NCBI GenBank assembly: GCA_963784995.1
Contig: CAWATZ010000003.1
Span: 2,356,001-2,420,000 of the forward strand
DNA: 64,000 nucleotides
Source of the DNA: CAWATZ01 sp963784995
Lineage (GTDB): Bacteria; Planctomycetota; Planctomycetia; Gemmatales; Gemmataceae
Reading direction: 5' to 3'
Shown: positions 1 through 11,075 of the stretch, in pieces
Position numbering within the stretch: the stretch's first letter is position 1
How the letters are laid out: the number at the start of each line of letters is the position of its first letter
Translations under genes and position numbers: made by a program
Notes under the pieces: generated by a model
What the model saw: the letters and a program-made list of their open reading frames with translations, nothing else
The model's database searches: none
What the model was told of the DNA's origin: nothing

Positions 1-297
1 GCCAGCGTGGGCGTACGTGTGCGGCACGTAGGGAACGTCGGGCAAGACCGGCTCCAGCGGCGTTCCATCGCCAAAGTCCCACCAGCCCTGGCCGCCCGTG
101 GACAGGTTCTGAAAGCGGGCGCTGAACCCGTCACAATCGACCTTGAAGTTGGCCACGGGAGGCGGCGGTTTGACGGCCCGGTCCACCAGCGGCGTCACGT
201 ACGTCAGCGCGGCTCCGGAAACCAGGCCGCCCAGCGTCCCGAGCAGCGTCTTGATCCACCCCCCCAACCTGCTGCCAGCCGGCTGCTTCTCTGCCAT
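1..297 (-). CDS. PKD-domain protein, 3' part cut by window edge
   Basis: An open frame runs on the minus strand from an ATG at 297 to the window edge with no stop, giving 99 residues. After a short N-terminus there is one hydrophobic segment (about residues 12-35), then a Pro-rich linker (KPPPPVANF), then a PKD-type beta-sandwich with the hallmark WWDFGDGTPLEP and a following HTYAHAG. In this family WDFGDGT marks the PKD fold, common in planctomycete surface and envelope proteins. A membrane anchor plus PKD domain suggests an envelope-exposed protein; no catalytic role can be read from this fragment. Confidence 0.7.
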   Translation of the reverse strand, partial: MAEKQPAGSRLGGWIKTLLGTLGGLVSGAALTYVTPLVDRAVKPPPPVANFKVDCDGFSARFQNLSTGGQGWWDFGDGTPLEPVLPDVPYVPHTYAHAG

Positions 298-320
298 GAG
301 ATCCTGGCCCTCCTTGATCC

Positions 321-423
321 TTCTCCCCTCTCCCCGCTGGGGAGAGGGGTTGGAGGTGAGGGGATGTGGCAAGGCCCAAACCCCTCACCCCCAACCCCTC
401 TCCCCAGCGGGGAGAGGGGAGAA
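321..423. repeat. Long inverted repeat, CCCTCTCCCC family
   Basis: The arms 321-363 and 381-423 are inverted copies of 43 nt with one mismatch, separated by 17 nt. Each arm itself contains the small palindrome CCCCTCTCCCC-GC-TGGGGAGAGGGG. Single copies of the same palindrome occur near 16981-17008 and 28700-28730. It lies between two minus-strand genes and could fold into a strong RNA hairpin after the receiver gene. It looks like a dispersed REP-like element. Confidence 0.85.
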
Positions 424-428
424 ATCAC

Positions 429-953
429 TCACGCCGAACGCAACCTCGGCCCAGCGGCCAGCTGCCACAGGGTCTGCACCAGATCCTCCATCGGGAAGGG
501 CTTGGGAAAGAACTGCACCGCTCCCAGCCGCCGCAGGTCTTGCGGCGAATAGAGCCCCGTGTTGCCGCTCATGAAGCAAGCCACCACCGCCGGCTGAAGG
601 CGACGCAGCTGCTCCAGCGTTTGCGGACCATCCAGTTCCGGCATGCACGTGTCCAGCAGGACCACCTGGATCTGAGCCTGCTGGGCCTGGTACAGCGTGA
701 CTGCCTCCGGTCCCGTGCGGGCCGGGAAGACGCGGAAGCCCCGCCGGTGCAGCACGACTTCGAGCAAGCGCAGGACCATCACGTCGTCGTCCACCACCAG
801 GATTCCCGGCCGGGTGTTGCCCTCCGGAAGCGTCCTTGCTCCAGAGGCGGTGCCATCGGTCGGGGCAATCCGGTGAGGTAGGGAACTGGGAGAAATGGGT
901 CGCCTCCGTTCGCATGGGCAAAGCAAGCGGCTCGAAACCGAGCCGTCTTCCAT
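429..953 (-). CDS. Stand-alone response-regulator receiver protein
   Basis: The 174-residue protein has a receiver domain from about residue 50 to 165 and no output domain. The acidic pocket is visible in ILVVDDD (D55, D56), the phospho-acceptor is D101 in VVLLDTCMPELDG, the switch Ser is S129 (FMSGN) and the conserved Lys is K151 (FFPKPF). The N-terminal 45 residues are Arg/Pro-rich and unlike a receiver, so the start may lie further in, although no later ATG precedes the domain. The partner kinase is not in the window. A second lone receiver sits at 46054-46479. Confidence 0.8.
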   Translation of the reverse strand: MEDGSVSSRLLCPCERRRPISPSSLPHRIAPTDGTASGARTLPEGNTRPGILVVDDDVMVLRLLEVVLHRRGFRVFPARTGPEAVTLYQAQQAQIQVVLLDTCMPELDGPQTLEQLRRLQPAVVACFMSGNTGLYSPQDLRRLGAVQFFPKPFPMEDLVQTLWQLAAGPRLRSA

Positions 954-1149
954 GACGCCAAGAAACCATCTACGTCAGCCGGGCCGGTTTGTCAATGGCC
1001 TGCGAACGCTTTCCGCAAGCGGCGAGCTGGCATCCTTCCCGTCCTGCCTGGCTTGTTTCTTTCCTGGCATCGTGTAATTGTGGTAGAGACGTGCCTCGGC
1101 CGTTGCGGCCGTGCTGCCCACCTGCACTTATTTTCAGGAAATCCCCATC

Positions 1150-4100
1150 ATGACGATCGCCGTTCGTTGTTTGAGCTGTCTGGCACCGTACACCCTGAGC
1201 GATTCGATGCGCGGCAAGAAGGTTCGCTGCAAGCAGTGCGCCAACGTGTTTGTCGTCGATGACAGTCCTGCCGAGGCCCCGGTCCTGGAGGCGGAAGCGG
1301 AGGAGGAGATTCCCGAAGCGGAAGCCGTCACCGCCGACCCGTCTCCGAAGCGGTCCCGCTCCCGGGTGAAGGAAGAGCCCCGGCCCCGCCGCCGGGACCG
1401 CGACGAGGAAGACGAGGAGGACGATCGCCCCCGCAAGAAGAGGGCAACAAGCGGCTCCGGCTCGAACACGACCCTGATCGTTGTCCTGTCCTGTGTCGGC
1501 GGTGGGGTCTTGCTGCTGCTCGTGATCGTTGGGGTGTTGGTGTTCAGCGCCCGGCCTCGTCCGCCACAGGTTGTTGTCGCTCCTCCCGTGCCGGTGCCCA
1601 ATCCCCCGGGCTTCAATCCGCCTGGACCCATCAATCCGCCGGTCTTCAATCCGCCGCCGGTTTTCAACCCGAACCCGCCGCCGGTCGTGGTCCCCTGGCG
1701 CGTGACCGTCGATGCGGCCCAACCGCTCAAGCCGCCGGCCGACACGGGCAAAACCATTCCGGGGCTGAAATCCGATCCGCTGCTGTTCCCCAGCCGGGCC
1801 AGTGCCTTCGTGGCCATCGGCAGGAACCTGATCCCCAAGGACGTTCGCCGGATCTGGAACCTGGAAACCATGCAGCAAGTCGGGACCATTCCGGGCGCGC
1901 TCAGCTGGCAGGAACCAGTCGTCCTCAGCCCGGACGGCAAGTCCCTGGCCGGGAGGGCCATCGGTGGGACCACGGTGGAAGTGTATGCCGTGGCCACCGG
2001 CCAGAAGGTGCAGCGCATCCAGGTCGATCCGGGATTTGTGAACCTCACGCTGCTCGATTTTGCCGGTCCCGACCAGCTGGTGACCATCAAGATGACCTTC
2101 GCGGGGGCCAAGCAGAAGAACCTGGCCCAGGTCTGGGACGTCAAGACCGGCAACTCCGTCCGCCAGGTCGCACTTCTGGCCGCGCCGCTGGACGCCAAGA
2201 GCTGTGCCCTCAGCCCCAACGGCAAGTTCCTGGCCGTGATGGACAGCACCGGCAAGTTGGCGGTTTACGACCTGGTCCAGGGCAACCTCGCGGGGACCTC
2301 TGATCCCCCGCGTCCGCCCGGAGTCTTTGTGCGGCTGTGCAAGGGGCTGGCCTTCTCTCCCGATGGCGTGGAGCTGGCCACCCTGTTCCACGGTGGTGTG
2401 GCTGATTCCCAGTTGCTTGTCTGGGACGTGGCCAAGGGGACCATCAGTAAACAGTTCACCCTCACCGGCGAAGCCCTGAACAAAGCTCGGGGCGCGTTGA
2501 TTTACTCGGGCCCGGGCCTGGTCTGGGTTCCGGATCGCAGCGGCTGGCTGGTTCTTGGCCATTACATTGTGGACGCGGCCAGCGGTGCCGTGGTCTGGAC
2601 CGTGCCCAGTGATCTGGAGAAAGGCTTTGTCAGTCATCGGCGGATGGTCAGTCGGGACCATCTGGTCGCGGCCACGGGGATCGGCCAGACCCGAGAACTG
2701 AAAATCCTGACCTTGCCGCGCGACCAGATCGGTCAGCCCGGAAAGGTCGGCCAGCCCCCGGCCGTGGCCGGGCTGCCTGCGCCGAAACTACCGGACTGGT
2801 CCGCAGTCCGCCAGCTGCCGCCGGCGGTCGGGATCGCCAAATGGAACGTGGAGATCGATGCCCAGCCGGCAAAGAAGCTGATCAATCAGCCGATTACGCT
2901 GAAGGGCACCGGCAAGGAAATCAATTGCATCCTGTTCGCCGGCAAGGTGGGACAGGCTGGGGTGATCAGCATGAGCCTCCCGGCTGATCCACTCCGCCCA
3001 CGTCAGGTCCGGATCGATCGCTACGACCTGGTTTCTGGTCAGGCGCTGGGAAGCGCGGACGTGGGGTCGGCTCCTCGTCAGGGGTTCGTGGACCTGATTG
3101 CCGATCTCAACCCCGAGGGGACCTTGCTGGCCCTGGTGGAACCGACCGACAAGAAGCGCATCGACCTCTGGACGCTGACAGAGAACAAGCACCTGGTCGG
3201 CTTCCTGCCCTACGAGAAGGAGGCGGACCCGAAACTGCGCTGGGCGGCCGTGCTGGACGACAAACGGCTGCTGACGCTGGGCGGGACAGGCAAACTGGTG
3301 TTGTGGAGCTTGCCCGACTGCAAGGCAGTCTGGTCGGCCGACGGTTTCCAGGGGGTGCCGGGTTTGAGCCCGACCCGGAAGACCCTGACCGGGGGCCGTG
3401 GTCCTGCGCTGGTAGTTCTGGACCCGGCCACGGGTGAGACCCGAGGGCAGCTGGAGACTCCGCCGGGCCTGGTCCCCAACGCCGTCTCGGCGCTGGCGTA
3501 CCGGCCGGACGGCAAGGCCCTGGCGGGGGTGATCGGCACGCGGTTGATCCGCTGGGACCTGACCCGGGGCAGCGTCCTGGGCACCGCACCGGCAGAGAGG
3601 GCCTTTCGCCAGTTGCAGTGGTGCGGCGAGAACCACGTGTTGCTGGATTCCAATCTCTGCGACTTCGCGGTCCAGGCCACGGTGGCGACCTACGCGCTGC
3701 CCGGCATGGGCAAGATGGCCCACGGCGCACCCGATGGTCGCTGTTGGTTTGCCTTCAGTCGGGGAGCGAATGGCCAGGCCGTTCTGACCGCCCAGACCCT
3801 GCCCGACGCCGGCACCAAACAGTTCGCGGCCTCCCTGGCCCAGCCGGGTGTGCAGGTGCTGCTCCGGCCAGGCATGAGCGTCAGTGCCCAGATCAACTTT
3901 GCCGGGGCCCCGGCAAAACCGGACGAGCTGCGCAAGCAGGCCCTGAGCTGGCTGAGCACCCGTCTCCAGAACGCCGGGCTCTCCCTGGCCGAGGGGGCCC
4001 CGTTGACCTTGCAGATCCAGTTGCAGGAATCCCCGACCGGCAAGACCGTCCAGTATCGGCCCATCGGCGGCAGGGGCGGCGTCCAGACGGTCCAGGTCAA

Positions 4101-4395
4101 GCAAGTTCAATGTCAGGCGACCCTTTCCGGACCCGGTGGGGTGATCTGGGAGGAAAAGAGGCTGCCGCCCCTGGAGACTCCCGAGCCGCTGACCGTCAGG
4201 TACGAGAACATCCAGGCGGAACTGGACCAGCAGCTCTGGAACAGCGCGGCATCCTGGGCCGGCGGCCTTAACTTGCCCTCCTTTGTCATCCGGCGCGGGT
4301 GGCCAGCCGGAGTTCCTCCCGAAACGGGTTGTTCTGACCGGAGACCGCTGAGCCCGGCCGCGCACTCGCGTGCCAGCCAGCGAAAAAAATGTTGA
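1150..4395 (+). CDS. Zinc-ribbon, single-TM, WD40-like beta-propeller protein
   Basis: The 1081-residue product begins with an MJ0042-type zinc ribbon (RCLSC ... RCKQC, residues 6-31). An acidic/Arg-rich linker (about 38-100), one transmembrane helix (about 108-132) and a Pro-rich stretch follow. The rest has repeated LSPDGKSLA / FSPDGVELA / YRPDGKALAG motifs typical of WD40 propellers. This architecture is common in planctomycetes; function is unknown, probably a membrane-anchored scaffold. The ATG at 1150 was chosen over 1111 because the zinc ribbon starts right there. The last 45 residues are low in propeller character. The gene ends just before the rRNA leader and the rRNA promoter may overlap its 3' end. 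Confidence 0.75.
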   Translation: MTIAVRCLSCLAPYTLSDSMRGKKVRCKQCANVFVVDDSPAEAPVLEAEAEEEIPEAEAVTADPSPKRSRSRVKEEPRPRRRDRDEEDEEDDRPRKKRATSGSGSNTTLIVVLSCVGGGVLLLLVIVGVLVFSARPRPPQVVVAPPVPVPNPPGFNPPGPINPPVFNPPPVFNPNPPPVVVPWRVTVDAAQPLKPPADTGKTIPGLKSDPLLFPSRASAFVAIGRNLIPKDVRRIWNLETMQQVGTIPGALSWQEPVVLSPDGKSLAGRAIGGTTVEVYAVATGQKVQRIQVDPGFVNLTLLDFAGPDQLVTIKMTFAGAKQKNLAQVWDVKTGNSVRQVALLAAPLDAKSCALSPNGKFLAVMDSTGKLAVYDLVQGNLAGTSDPPRPPGVFVRLCKGLAFSPDGVELATLFHGGVADSQLLVWDVAKGTISKQFTLTGEALNKARGALIYSGPGLVWVPDRSGWLVLGHYIVDAASGAVVWTVPSDLEKGFVSHRRMVSRDHLVAATGIGQTRELKILTLPRDQIGQPGKVGQPPAVAGLPAPKLPDWSAVRQLPPAVGIAKWNVEIDAQPAKKLINQPITLKGTGKEINCILFAGKVGQAGVISMSLPADPLRPRQVRIDRYDLVSGQALGSADVGSAPRQGFVDLIADLNPEGTLLALVEPTDKKRIDLWTLTENKHLVGFLPYEKEADPKLRWAAVLDDKRLLTLGGTGKLVLWSLPDCKAVWSADGFQGVPGLSPTRKTLTGGRGPALVVLDPATGETRGQLETPPGLVPNAVSALAYRPDGKALAGVIGTRLIRWDLTRGSVLGTAPAERAFRQLQWCGENHVLLDSNLCDFAVQATVATYALPGMGKMAHGAPDGRCWFAFSRGANGQAVLTAQTLPDAGTKQFAASLAQPGVQVLLRPGMSVSAQINFAGAPAKPDELRKQALSWLSTRLQNAGLSLAEGAPLTLQIQLQESPTGKTVQYRPIGGRGGVQTVQVKQVQCQATLSGPGGVIWEEKRLPPLETPEPLTVRYENIQAELDQQLWNSAASWAGGLNLPSFVIRRGWPAGVPPETGCSDRRPLSPAAHSRASQRKKC

Positions 4396-4421
4396 ATCTT
4401 TCGCGAGGGTGCTGCGTCTAA
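4392..4421 (+). promoter_or_regulatory. Candidate promoter for the 23S-5S unit
   Basis: TTGAAT at 4392-4397 and GTCTAA at 4416-4421 lie 18 nt apart, just upstream of the hairpin and BoxA-like element of the rRNA leader. The -35 overlaps the last codons of the preceding gene. The match to a sigma-70 consensus is only moderate, and the call leans on position. Confidence 0.35.
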
Positions 4422-4437
4422 CCTTTTACCCACTGCG

Positions 4438-4477
4438 ATTGCACCACCTCCGGGTGGTGCAATCTTGTTCTTTGACA
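4438..4477 (+). promoter_or_regulatory. BoxB-like hairpin plus BoxA antitermination element
   Basis: A perfect 11-bp stem (4438-4448 with 4453-4463) with a TCCG loop is followed within 3 nt by TGTTCTTTGACA (4466-4477). The second element closely matches BoxA of bacterial rRNA leaders (E. coli TGCTCTTTAACA). The order hairpin-BoxA is that of the rrn antitermination region. The same hairpin could also end transcription of the upstream gene, so a dual role is possible. Confidence 0.6.
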
Positions 4478-4607
4478 ATCAGGTAGCGGAAGGCGTTGCA
4501 AATCAAAAGCAACTGCATGCTTGGTGTGAAGGGAAGGGCGCAAGCCTGACCTGGAAGCACCAGGCAAACCAGTTTCTTGCGATCTCTGCACGAGCCCAAG
4601 AGAGAAT

Positions 4608-4667
4608 AGGATCGTTACTCCAATCCGTGGCTTTGCAACCACGGAACGGTGGCTTGAGACCGATCCT
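4608..4667 (+). other. Structured segment of the 23S leader
   Basis: AGGATCG (4608-4614) pairs with CGATCCT (4661-4667) and encloses a hairpin CCGTGG / CCACGG (4625-4630 with 4639-4644). It lies about 50 nt before mature 23S. It is too short and lacks a proper T arm for a tRNA. It may be a processing or folding element of the precursor. Confidence 0.3.
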
Positions 4668-4714
4668 GACTTGCCGGGAGGTTCCCACTCCAGGACCAAG
4701 AGCAGGATCAATGC

Positions 4715-7578
<2,864 letters not shown>

Positions 7579-7689
7579 GCATTGATCCTCTTCTTGTGTC
7601 CTCTGTGTGGAGTGCAGACTCCCCAAAGGCAAGGCTCAACCAGAGATCATGGTTTGTGACGTCTCCGCTACCTATTGATATGCACGAAG

Positions 7690-7802
7690 TTCCCGGTGAC
7701 CACACCTGGATGGTCACACCCGTTCCCATTCCGAACACGGCCGTTAAGCATCCAGGGCCGATGGTAGTCCGTCAAGGGCGAGAGTAGGTTATCGCCGGGT
7801 TT
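7690..7802 (+). rRNA. rrf: 5S ribosomal RNA
   Basis: The 5' TTCCCGGTGACC pairs with the 3' ATCGCCGGGTTT. Internal 5S landmarks are present: CCCATTCCGAACACGG, GCCGATGGTAGT and GCGAGAGTAGG. It lies about 110 nt after 23S and is presumably co-transcribed. The ends are accurate to a few bases. Confidence 0.93.
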
Positions 7803-7805
7803 GAT

Positions 7806-7837
7806 CAACACCCTCCAGCTAACCCTGGAGGGTGTTG
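7806..7837 (+). terminator. Hairpin terminator after 5S rRNA
   Basis: A perfect 13-bp stem, CAACACCCTCCAG (7806-7818) with CTGGAGGGTGTTG (7825-7837), has a 6-nt loop and directly follows 5S. The T-run behind it is short (GCGTTTC), so efficiency is uncertain. purE starts 25 nt later. Confidence 0.65.
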
Positions 7838-7862
7838 GCGTTTCTGCCCGAAGGAGAAAGCC

Positions 7863-8363
7863 ATGCAGCCGCTCGTCGGCGTCATCATGGGCTCGAAGTC
7901 CGACTGGGAAACGCTGTCGCATGCCGTCCAGACGCTGGAAGCCCTGGAAGTGCCGCACGAGGTCCGCGTCGTCTCCGCTCACCGCACACCCGATTTGCTG
8001 TTCCAGTACGCGGAATCGGCCGAGTCGCGTGGCCTGGAAGTGATCATCGCCGGGGCCGGCGGCGCGGCCCACCTGCCCGGCATGGCAGCCGCCAAGACCT
8101 GCCTGCCCGTGCTGGGCGTCCCTGTGGAATCGAAAGCCCTGCACGGAGTCGATTCCCTTCTCTCCATCGTGCAGATGCCGGCCGGCATTCCTGTTGGTAC
8201 ACTGGCCATTGGTCGGGCCGGCGCGATCAACGCAGCCCTGCTGGCGACAGCCATGCTCGGCGGCAAATACCCCCACCTGCGCGAGAACCTGCGCCGCTAC
8301 CGCGAGGCCCAGACCAAAGCCGTCCTCGACAACCCCGATCCTCGCCCCAGGGAACCGTCATGA
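7863..8363 (+). CDS. purE: N5-carboxyaminoimidazole ribonucleotide mutase
   Basis: This is the class I PurE of purine synthesis, converting N5-CAIR to CAIR in the cytoplasm. At 166 residues it has the usual length. The N-terminal VGVIMGSKSDW, the SAHRTP motif and the Gly-rich AGAGGAAHLPGM active-site segment are present, followed by the VGTLAIG stretch. An AAGGAG ribosome site (7851-7856) sits 6 nt before the ATG. Its stop overlaps the purK start in ATGA (8360-8363), so the two are translationally coupled. PurK makes the substrate that PurE uses. Confidence 0.95.
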   Translation: MQPLVGVIMGSKSDWETLSHAVQTLEALEVPHEVRVVSAHRTPDLLFQYAESAESRGLEVIIAGAGGAAHLPGMAAAKTCLPVLGVPVESKALHGVDSLLSIVQMPAGIPVGTLAIGRAGAINAALLATAMLGGKYPHLRENLRRYREAQTKAVLDNPDPRPREPS

Positions 8364-9478
8364 TTGGCGTACTTGGCGGCGGTCAGCTCGGACGCATGCT
8401 GGCCCTGGCCGGTTACCCCCTCGGCCTGCGGTTTCGCTTCCTCGACCCGGCCCCCGACGCCCCGGCCGGCCAGTTGGCCGAGCAGGTCGTCGGCTCCTTC
8501 GAGAATCCACCCTGTCTGGAACGCTTTCTCACCGGGCTCCAGGTCCTGACCTACGAGTTCGAGAACGTGCCGGTGGAACTGGCTCGAAACCTGGAACGGC
8601 GTGTGCCCGTTTATCCGCCGCCCGAAGCCCTTGCGGCCAGCCAGGACCGGCTCTACGAGAAGACGCTGTTCCGCAAACTCGGCATTCAGACGGCGCCGTT
8701 CCGAGCGGTGGACACGCACCCCGACTTGGAGAAGGCCCTGAACGAAATCGGCTTTCCGGCCCTGCTCAAGACGCGGCGCTATGGATACGACGGCAAGGGC
8801 CAGATGAAGATCGAGCGGCCGGAAGACGCGGCCCATGCCTGGCGGATGCTCGGGGGAGTGCCGTTGCTGCTCGAAGGGTTCGTTCGGTTTCAGCGCGAGC
8901 TGTCGCAAATCGCCGTTCGCGGCAAGGACGGCTCACTTACCTTTTACCCCCTGGTCGAGAACCATCACGAACACGGCATCCTGCGACTGAGTCTGGCTCC
9001 CGCACCTGACCTATCCACCTCCCTCCAGGCCGATGCCATCGATCTGGCGACCGGCGTGCTGCGCGAGTTAAACTACGTCGGCGTGCTGGCCATCGAGCTG
9101 TTCCAGCAGGGCAATCAGTTAATGGCCAACGAGATGGCACCGCGCGTCCACAACTCGGGGCACTGGACCATCGAAGGGAGCCAGACCAGCCAGTTCGAGA
9201 ACCATCTCCGGGCCATCCTCGGCTTCTCACTCGGCTCAACCGAGACGATCAGCTGCTGTGCCATGCTGAACCTTGTTGGGACTCTTCCGGACACAAGCGC
9301 TCTGCTGCGGCTTCTGGACGCCCATCTGCACCTTTATGGCAAGTCGCCCCGACCTGGCCGGAAGCTGGGGCACCTGACGCTTCGGGCTCCGAACTGGTCC
9401 GTTTTGCAGGAACGTCTGGACCGGATAGCTCCGTTGTCAGGGTGCGTGAGTCACCTCTCCCTCGGCAGGTTGCGATAA
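8360..9478 (+). CDS. purK: 5-(carboxyamino)imidazole ribonucleotide synthase
   Basis: This 372-residue ATP-grasp enzyme carboxylates AIR to N5-CAIR using ATP and bicarbonate. The N-terminal IGVLGGGQLGRMLALAG is the PurK signature. Later come the ATP-grasp elements RRYGYDGKGQ and, in the metal-binding region, ANEMAPRVHNSGHWT. The start is fixed by the 4-nt overlap with purE; a longer upstream extension of the frame is only purE read out of frame. Confidence 0.95.
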   Translation: MIGVLGGGQLGRMLALAGYPLGLRFRFLDPAPDAPAGQLAEQVVGSFENPPCLERFLTGLQVLTYEFENVPVELARNLERRVPVYPPPEALAASQDRLYEKTLFRKLGIQTAPFRAVDTHPDLEKALNEIGFPALLKTRRYGYDGKGQMKIERPEDAAHAWRMLGGVPLLLEGFVRFQRELSQIAVRGKDGSLTFYPLVENHHEHGILRLSLAPAPDLSTSLQADAIDLATGVLRELNYVGVLAIELFQQGNQLMANEMAPRVHNSGHWTIEGSQTSQFENHLRAILGFSLGSTETISCCAMLNLVGTLPDTSALLRLLDAHLHLYGKSPRPGRKLGHLTLRAPNWSVLQERLDRIAPLSGCVSHLSLGRLR

Positions 9479-9572
9479 CCCTGGCTCGCCACTCTGCCGG
9501 GCATATCATACATCGAGAGACCCAGGAGCAACCCGCCCCGCTCGATTCCGACAACTGCAAAGAGACAACCCC

Positions 9573-10337
9573 ATGAATCTGAAACTATTCGATCTGACCG
9601 GGAAAGTGGCGCTGGTCACCGGCGGCAGCAAGGGACTGGGCAAGGCGATGGCCCGGGGACTGGCCCAGGCCGGGGCCGACATCCTCATCTCCAGCCGGCA
9701 CGAGAACGAACTGCGGGCGGCCCTCGACGAGGTCCTGGCCGGCACCGGCCGCAAGGGCCGCTACTTCGTCGCCGACATGAGCCAGCGCGAGCAGGTCCGG
9801 CAGCTGGCCCGCTCCGCGCTCGACGCCTTCGGCCGGGTGGACATCCTGATCAACAACGCCGGCACCAACAAGCCGCAGTCCATCGATGCGATTGCCGACG
9901 AGGTCTGGGACGAGGTCATGGAGATCAACCTCAACTCGATCATGGTGCTGACCCGGGCCCTGGTGCCGCAGATGAAGGAACGCCGCTGGGGCCGGATCAT
10001 TCACATCAGCTCCGTCCTGGCCCTGCTGGCCAAGGAGAAACGCAACGTCTACTGTGCGACCAAGTGCGCCCTGGTGGGCCTGGCCCGGGCCAGCGCCCTG
10101 GACCTGGGGCCGTTCGGCATCACCGTCAACTGCATCGCACCCGGCCCGTTCCTGACCGACCTGCCCCGCAGCGTCCTCTCCGATGCCGAGATGCAGTCCT
10201 TCAGCGAACACACCGCTCTGGGACGGTGGGGACAGCCGGAGGAATTGATTGGCCCCGCCCTGCTGCTGGCCAGCGACGCCGGCAGCTACGTCACCGGCAC
10301 AACCCTCGTCGTGGATGGCGGCTTTGTCACGCGCTGA
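9573..10337 (+). CDS. Short-chain dehydrogenase/reductase
   Basis: A classical SDR of 254 residues. It has the cofactor motif TGGSKGLG (16-23), NNAG (94-97), the catalytic Ser in HISS (146/147), and Y160 with K164 (YCATK). Residues SSRHEN after beta-2 suggest NADP(H) preference. Family members include 3-oxoacyl-ACP reductases, gluconate and sugar dehydrogenases; the substrate cannot be read from the sequence. It lies 95 nt after purK and need not be in the same operon. Confidence 0.85.
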   Translation: MNLKLFDLTGKVALVTGGSKGLGKAMARGLAQAGADILISSRHENELRAALDEVLAGTGRKGRYFVADMSQREQVRQLARSALDAFGRVDILINNAGTNKPQSIDAIADEVWDEVMEINLNSIMVLTRALVPQMKERRWGRIIHISSVLALLAKEKRNVYCATKCALVGLARASALDLGPFGITVNCIAPGPFLTDLPRSVLSDAEMQSFSEHTALGRWGQPEELIGPALLLASDAGSYVTGTTLVVDGGFVTR

Positions 10338-10393
10338 GGCAGGAAGCTGCCTTGCTCCCTGGCGCGGGGACTGGCAATGGGTTCCGGGAACCC

Positions 10394-10484
10394 GTTAGCC
10401 GCGACGCGGAGCGCAGCGCAGCGGAGCGCGGGGGTGGCTGGACCCGCTTGGTGGAGCCTGGCCGCGCTCCGCGTCGCGGCTAAC
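10394..10484. repeat. Palindromic repeat, TTAGCCGCGACGCGGAGCG family
   Basis: The arms GTTAGCCGCGACGCGGAGCG (10394-10413) and its exact complement (10465-10484) enclose a GC-rich centre. Related copies occur at 22160-22242 and 25967-26035. It follows the SDR gene, so it may act as a transcription terminator or mRNA stabiliser. Confidence 0.85.
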
Positions 10485-10721
10485 AAATCGGCCCCTCCCG
10501 AATCGGTTGCCGGACCCCTGTCGCGCCTTCAGGCTCAGGGCTGCGGAGTGAGGAAATCTTCGCACCTTTGAAACGGCGTAAGTGATTGCGGCGTCAGAGT
10601 TCGCAATGCGAGCTTGTCCGCCCTCTGGGATTTTTTTCTTCGCACCCTTGTTTTTCGGGCCGTTTCGGGTAAGGAATACTCCGCATCAAGTGCGTGACGC
10701 AACCCCTTGCGGGAGCAAGCC
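10485..10721. other. Non-coding flank left of the transposase unit
   Basis: No gene is visible. The stretch holds a T-rich run near 10630 and probably the left end of the transposon-like unit, but no convincing terminal inverted repeat could be defined. Confidence 0.4.
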
Positions 10722-11075
10722 ATGCGTGTCCCTGATCACCCGACCGAGATCCGCCGCATGCTGGATGCTCGCCGGGCTCGACTCGCTCCGGGCAAGCCCG
10801 TCCTGGCCGCCACGCTCACTCAGGTGCGCAAACGCTGCGGCCAGCCCAGTTGCCACTGTTACCACGGCGAGCCCCATCTCGCCTGGCACCTCACCTACAA
10901 GGTCAAGGGCAGAACCCGCACCGTCTACGTCCCCCATGACCTCCTCGATGAGGTGCGCGCATGGATCGCCGAACACAAGCGAATCAAGAATCTGCTCGAC
11001 GAGATCCACCAGTTGACGGTGGCCCTGATCAAAACTCACAGCCGCCACCAGCGTCGCCAGGCCGGCCGTCCCTGA
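10722..11075 (+). CDS. Small DUF6788-like protein of a transposon unit
   Basis: The 117-residue basic protein has a conserved-looking core, VRKRCGQPSCHCYHGEPH, with a Cys/His cluster that could bind zinc. WHLTYKVKGRTRTVYVP and a helical C-terminus follow. It resembles the DUF6788 family, which I recall accompanying transposases. Its stop TGA (11073-11075) overlaps a CTG that opens the transposase frame, pointing to translational coupling. An ATG at 10722 was preferred to a TTG at 10707. Function is unknown, possibly a DNA-binding accessory. Confidence 0.6.
   Translation: MRVPDHPTEIRRMLDARRARLAPGKPVLAATLTQVRKRCGQPSCHCYHGEPHLAWHLTYKVKGRTRTVYVPHDLLDEVRAWIAEHKRIKNLLDEIHQLTVALIKTHSRHQRRQAGRP

Noticed and set aside
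970..2661. 563-residue open frame on the minus strand
   Set aside because: It is the complement of the zinc-ribbon/propeller gene; composition is Arg/Gly/His-rich with no motifs, while the plus strand has clear domains.
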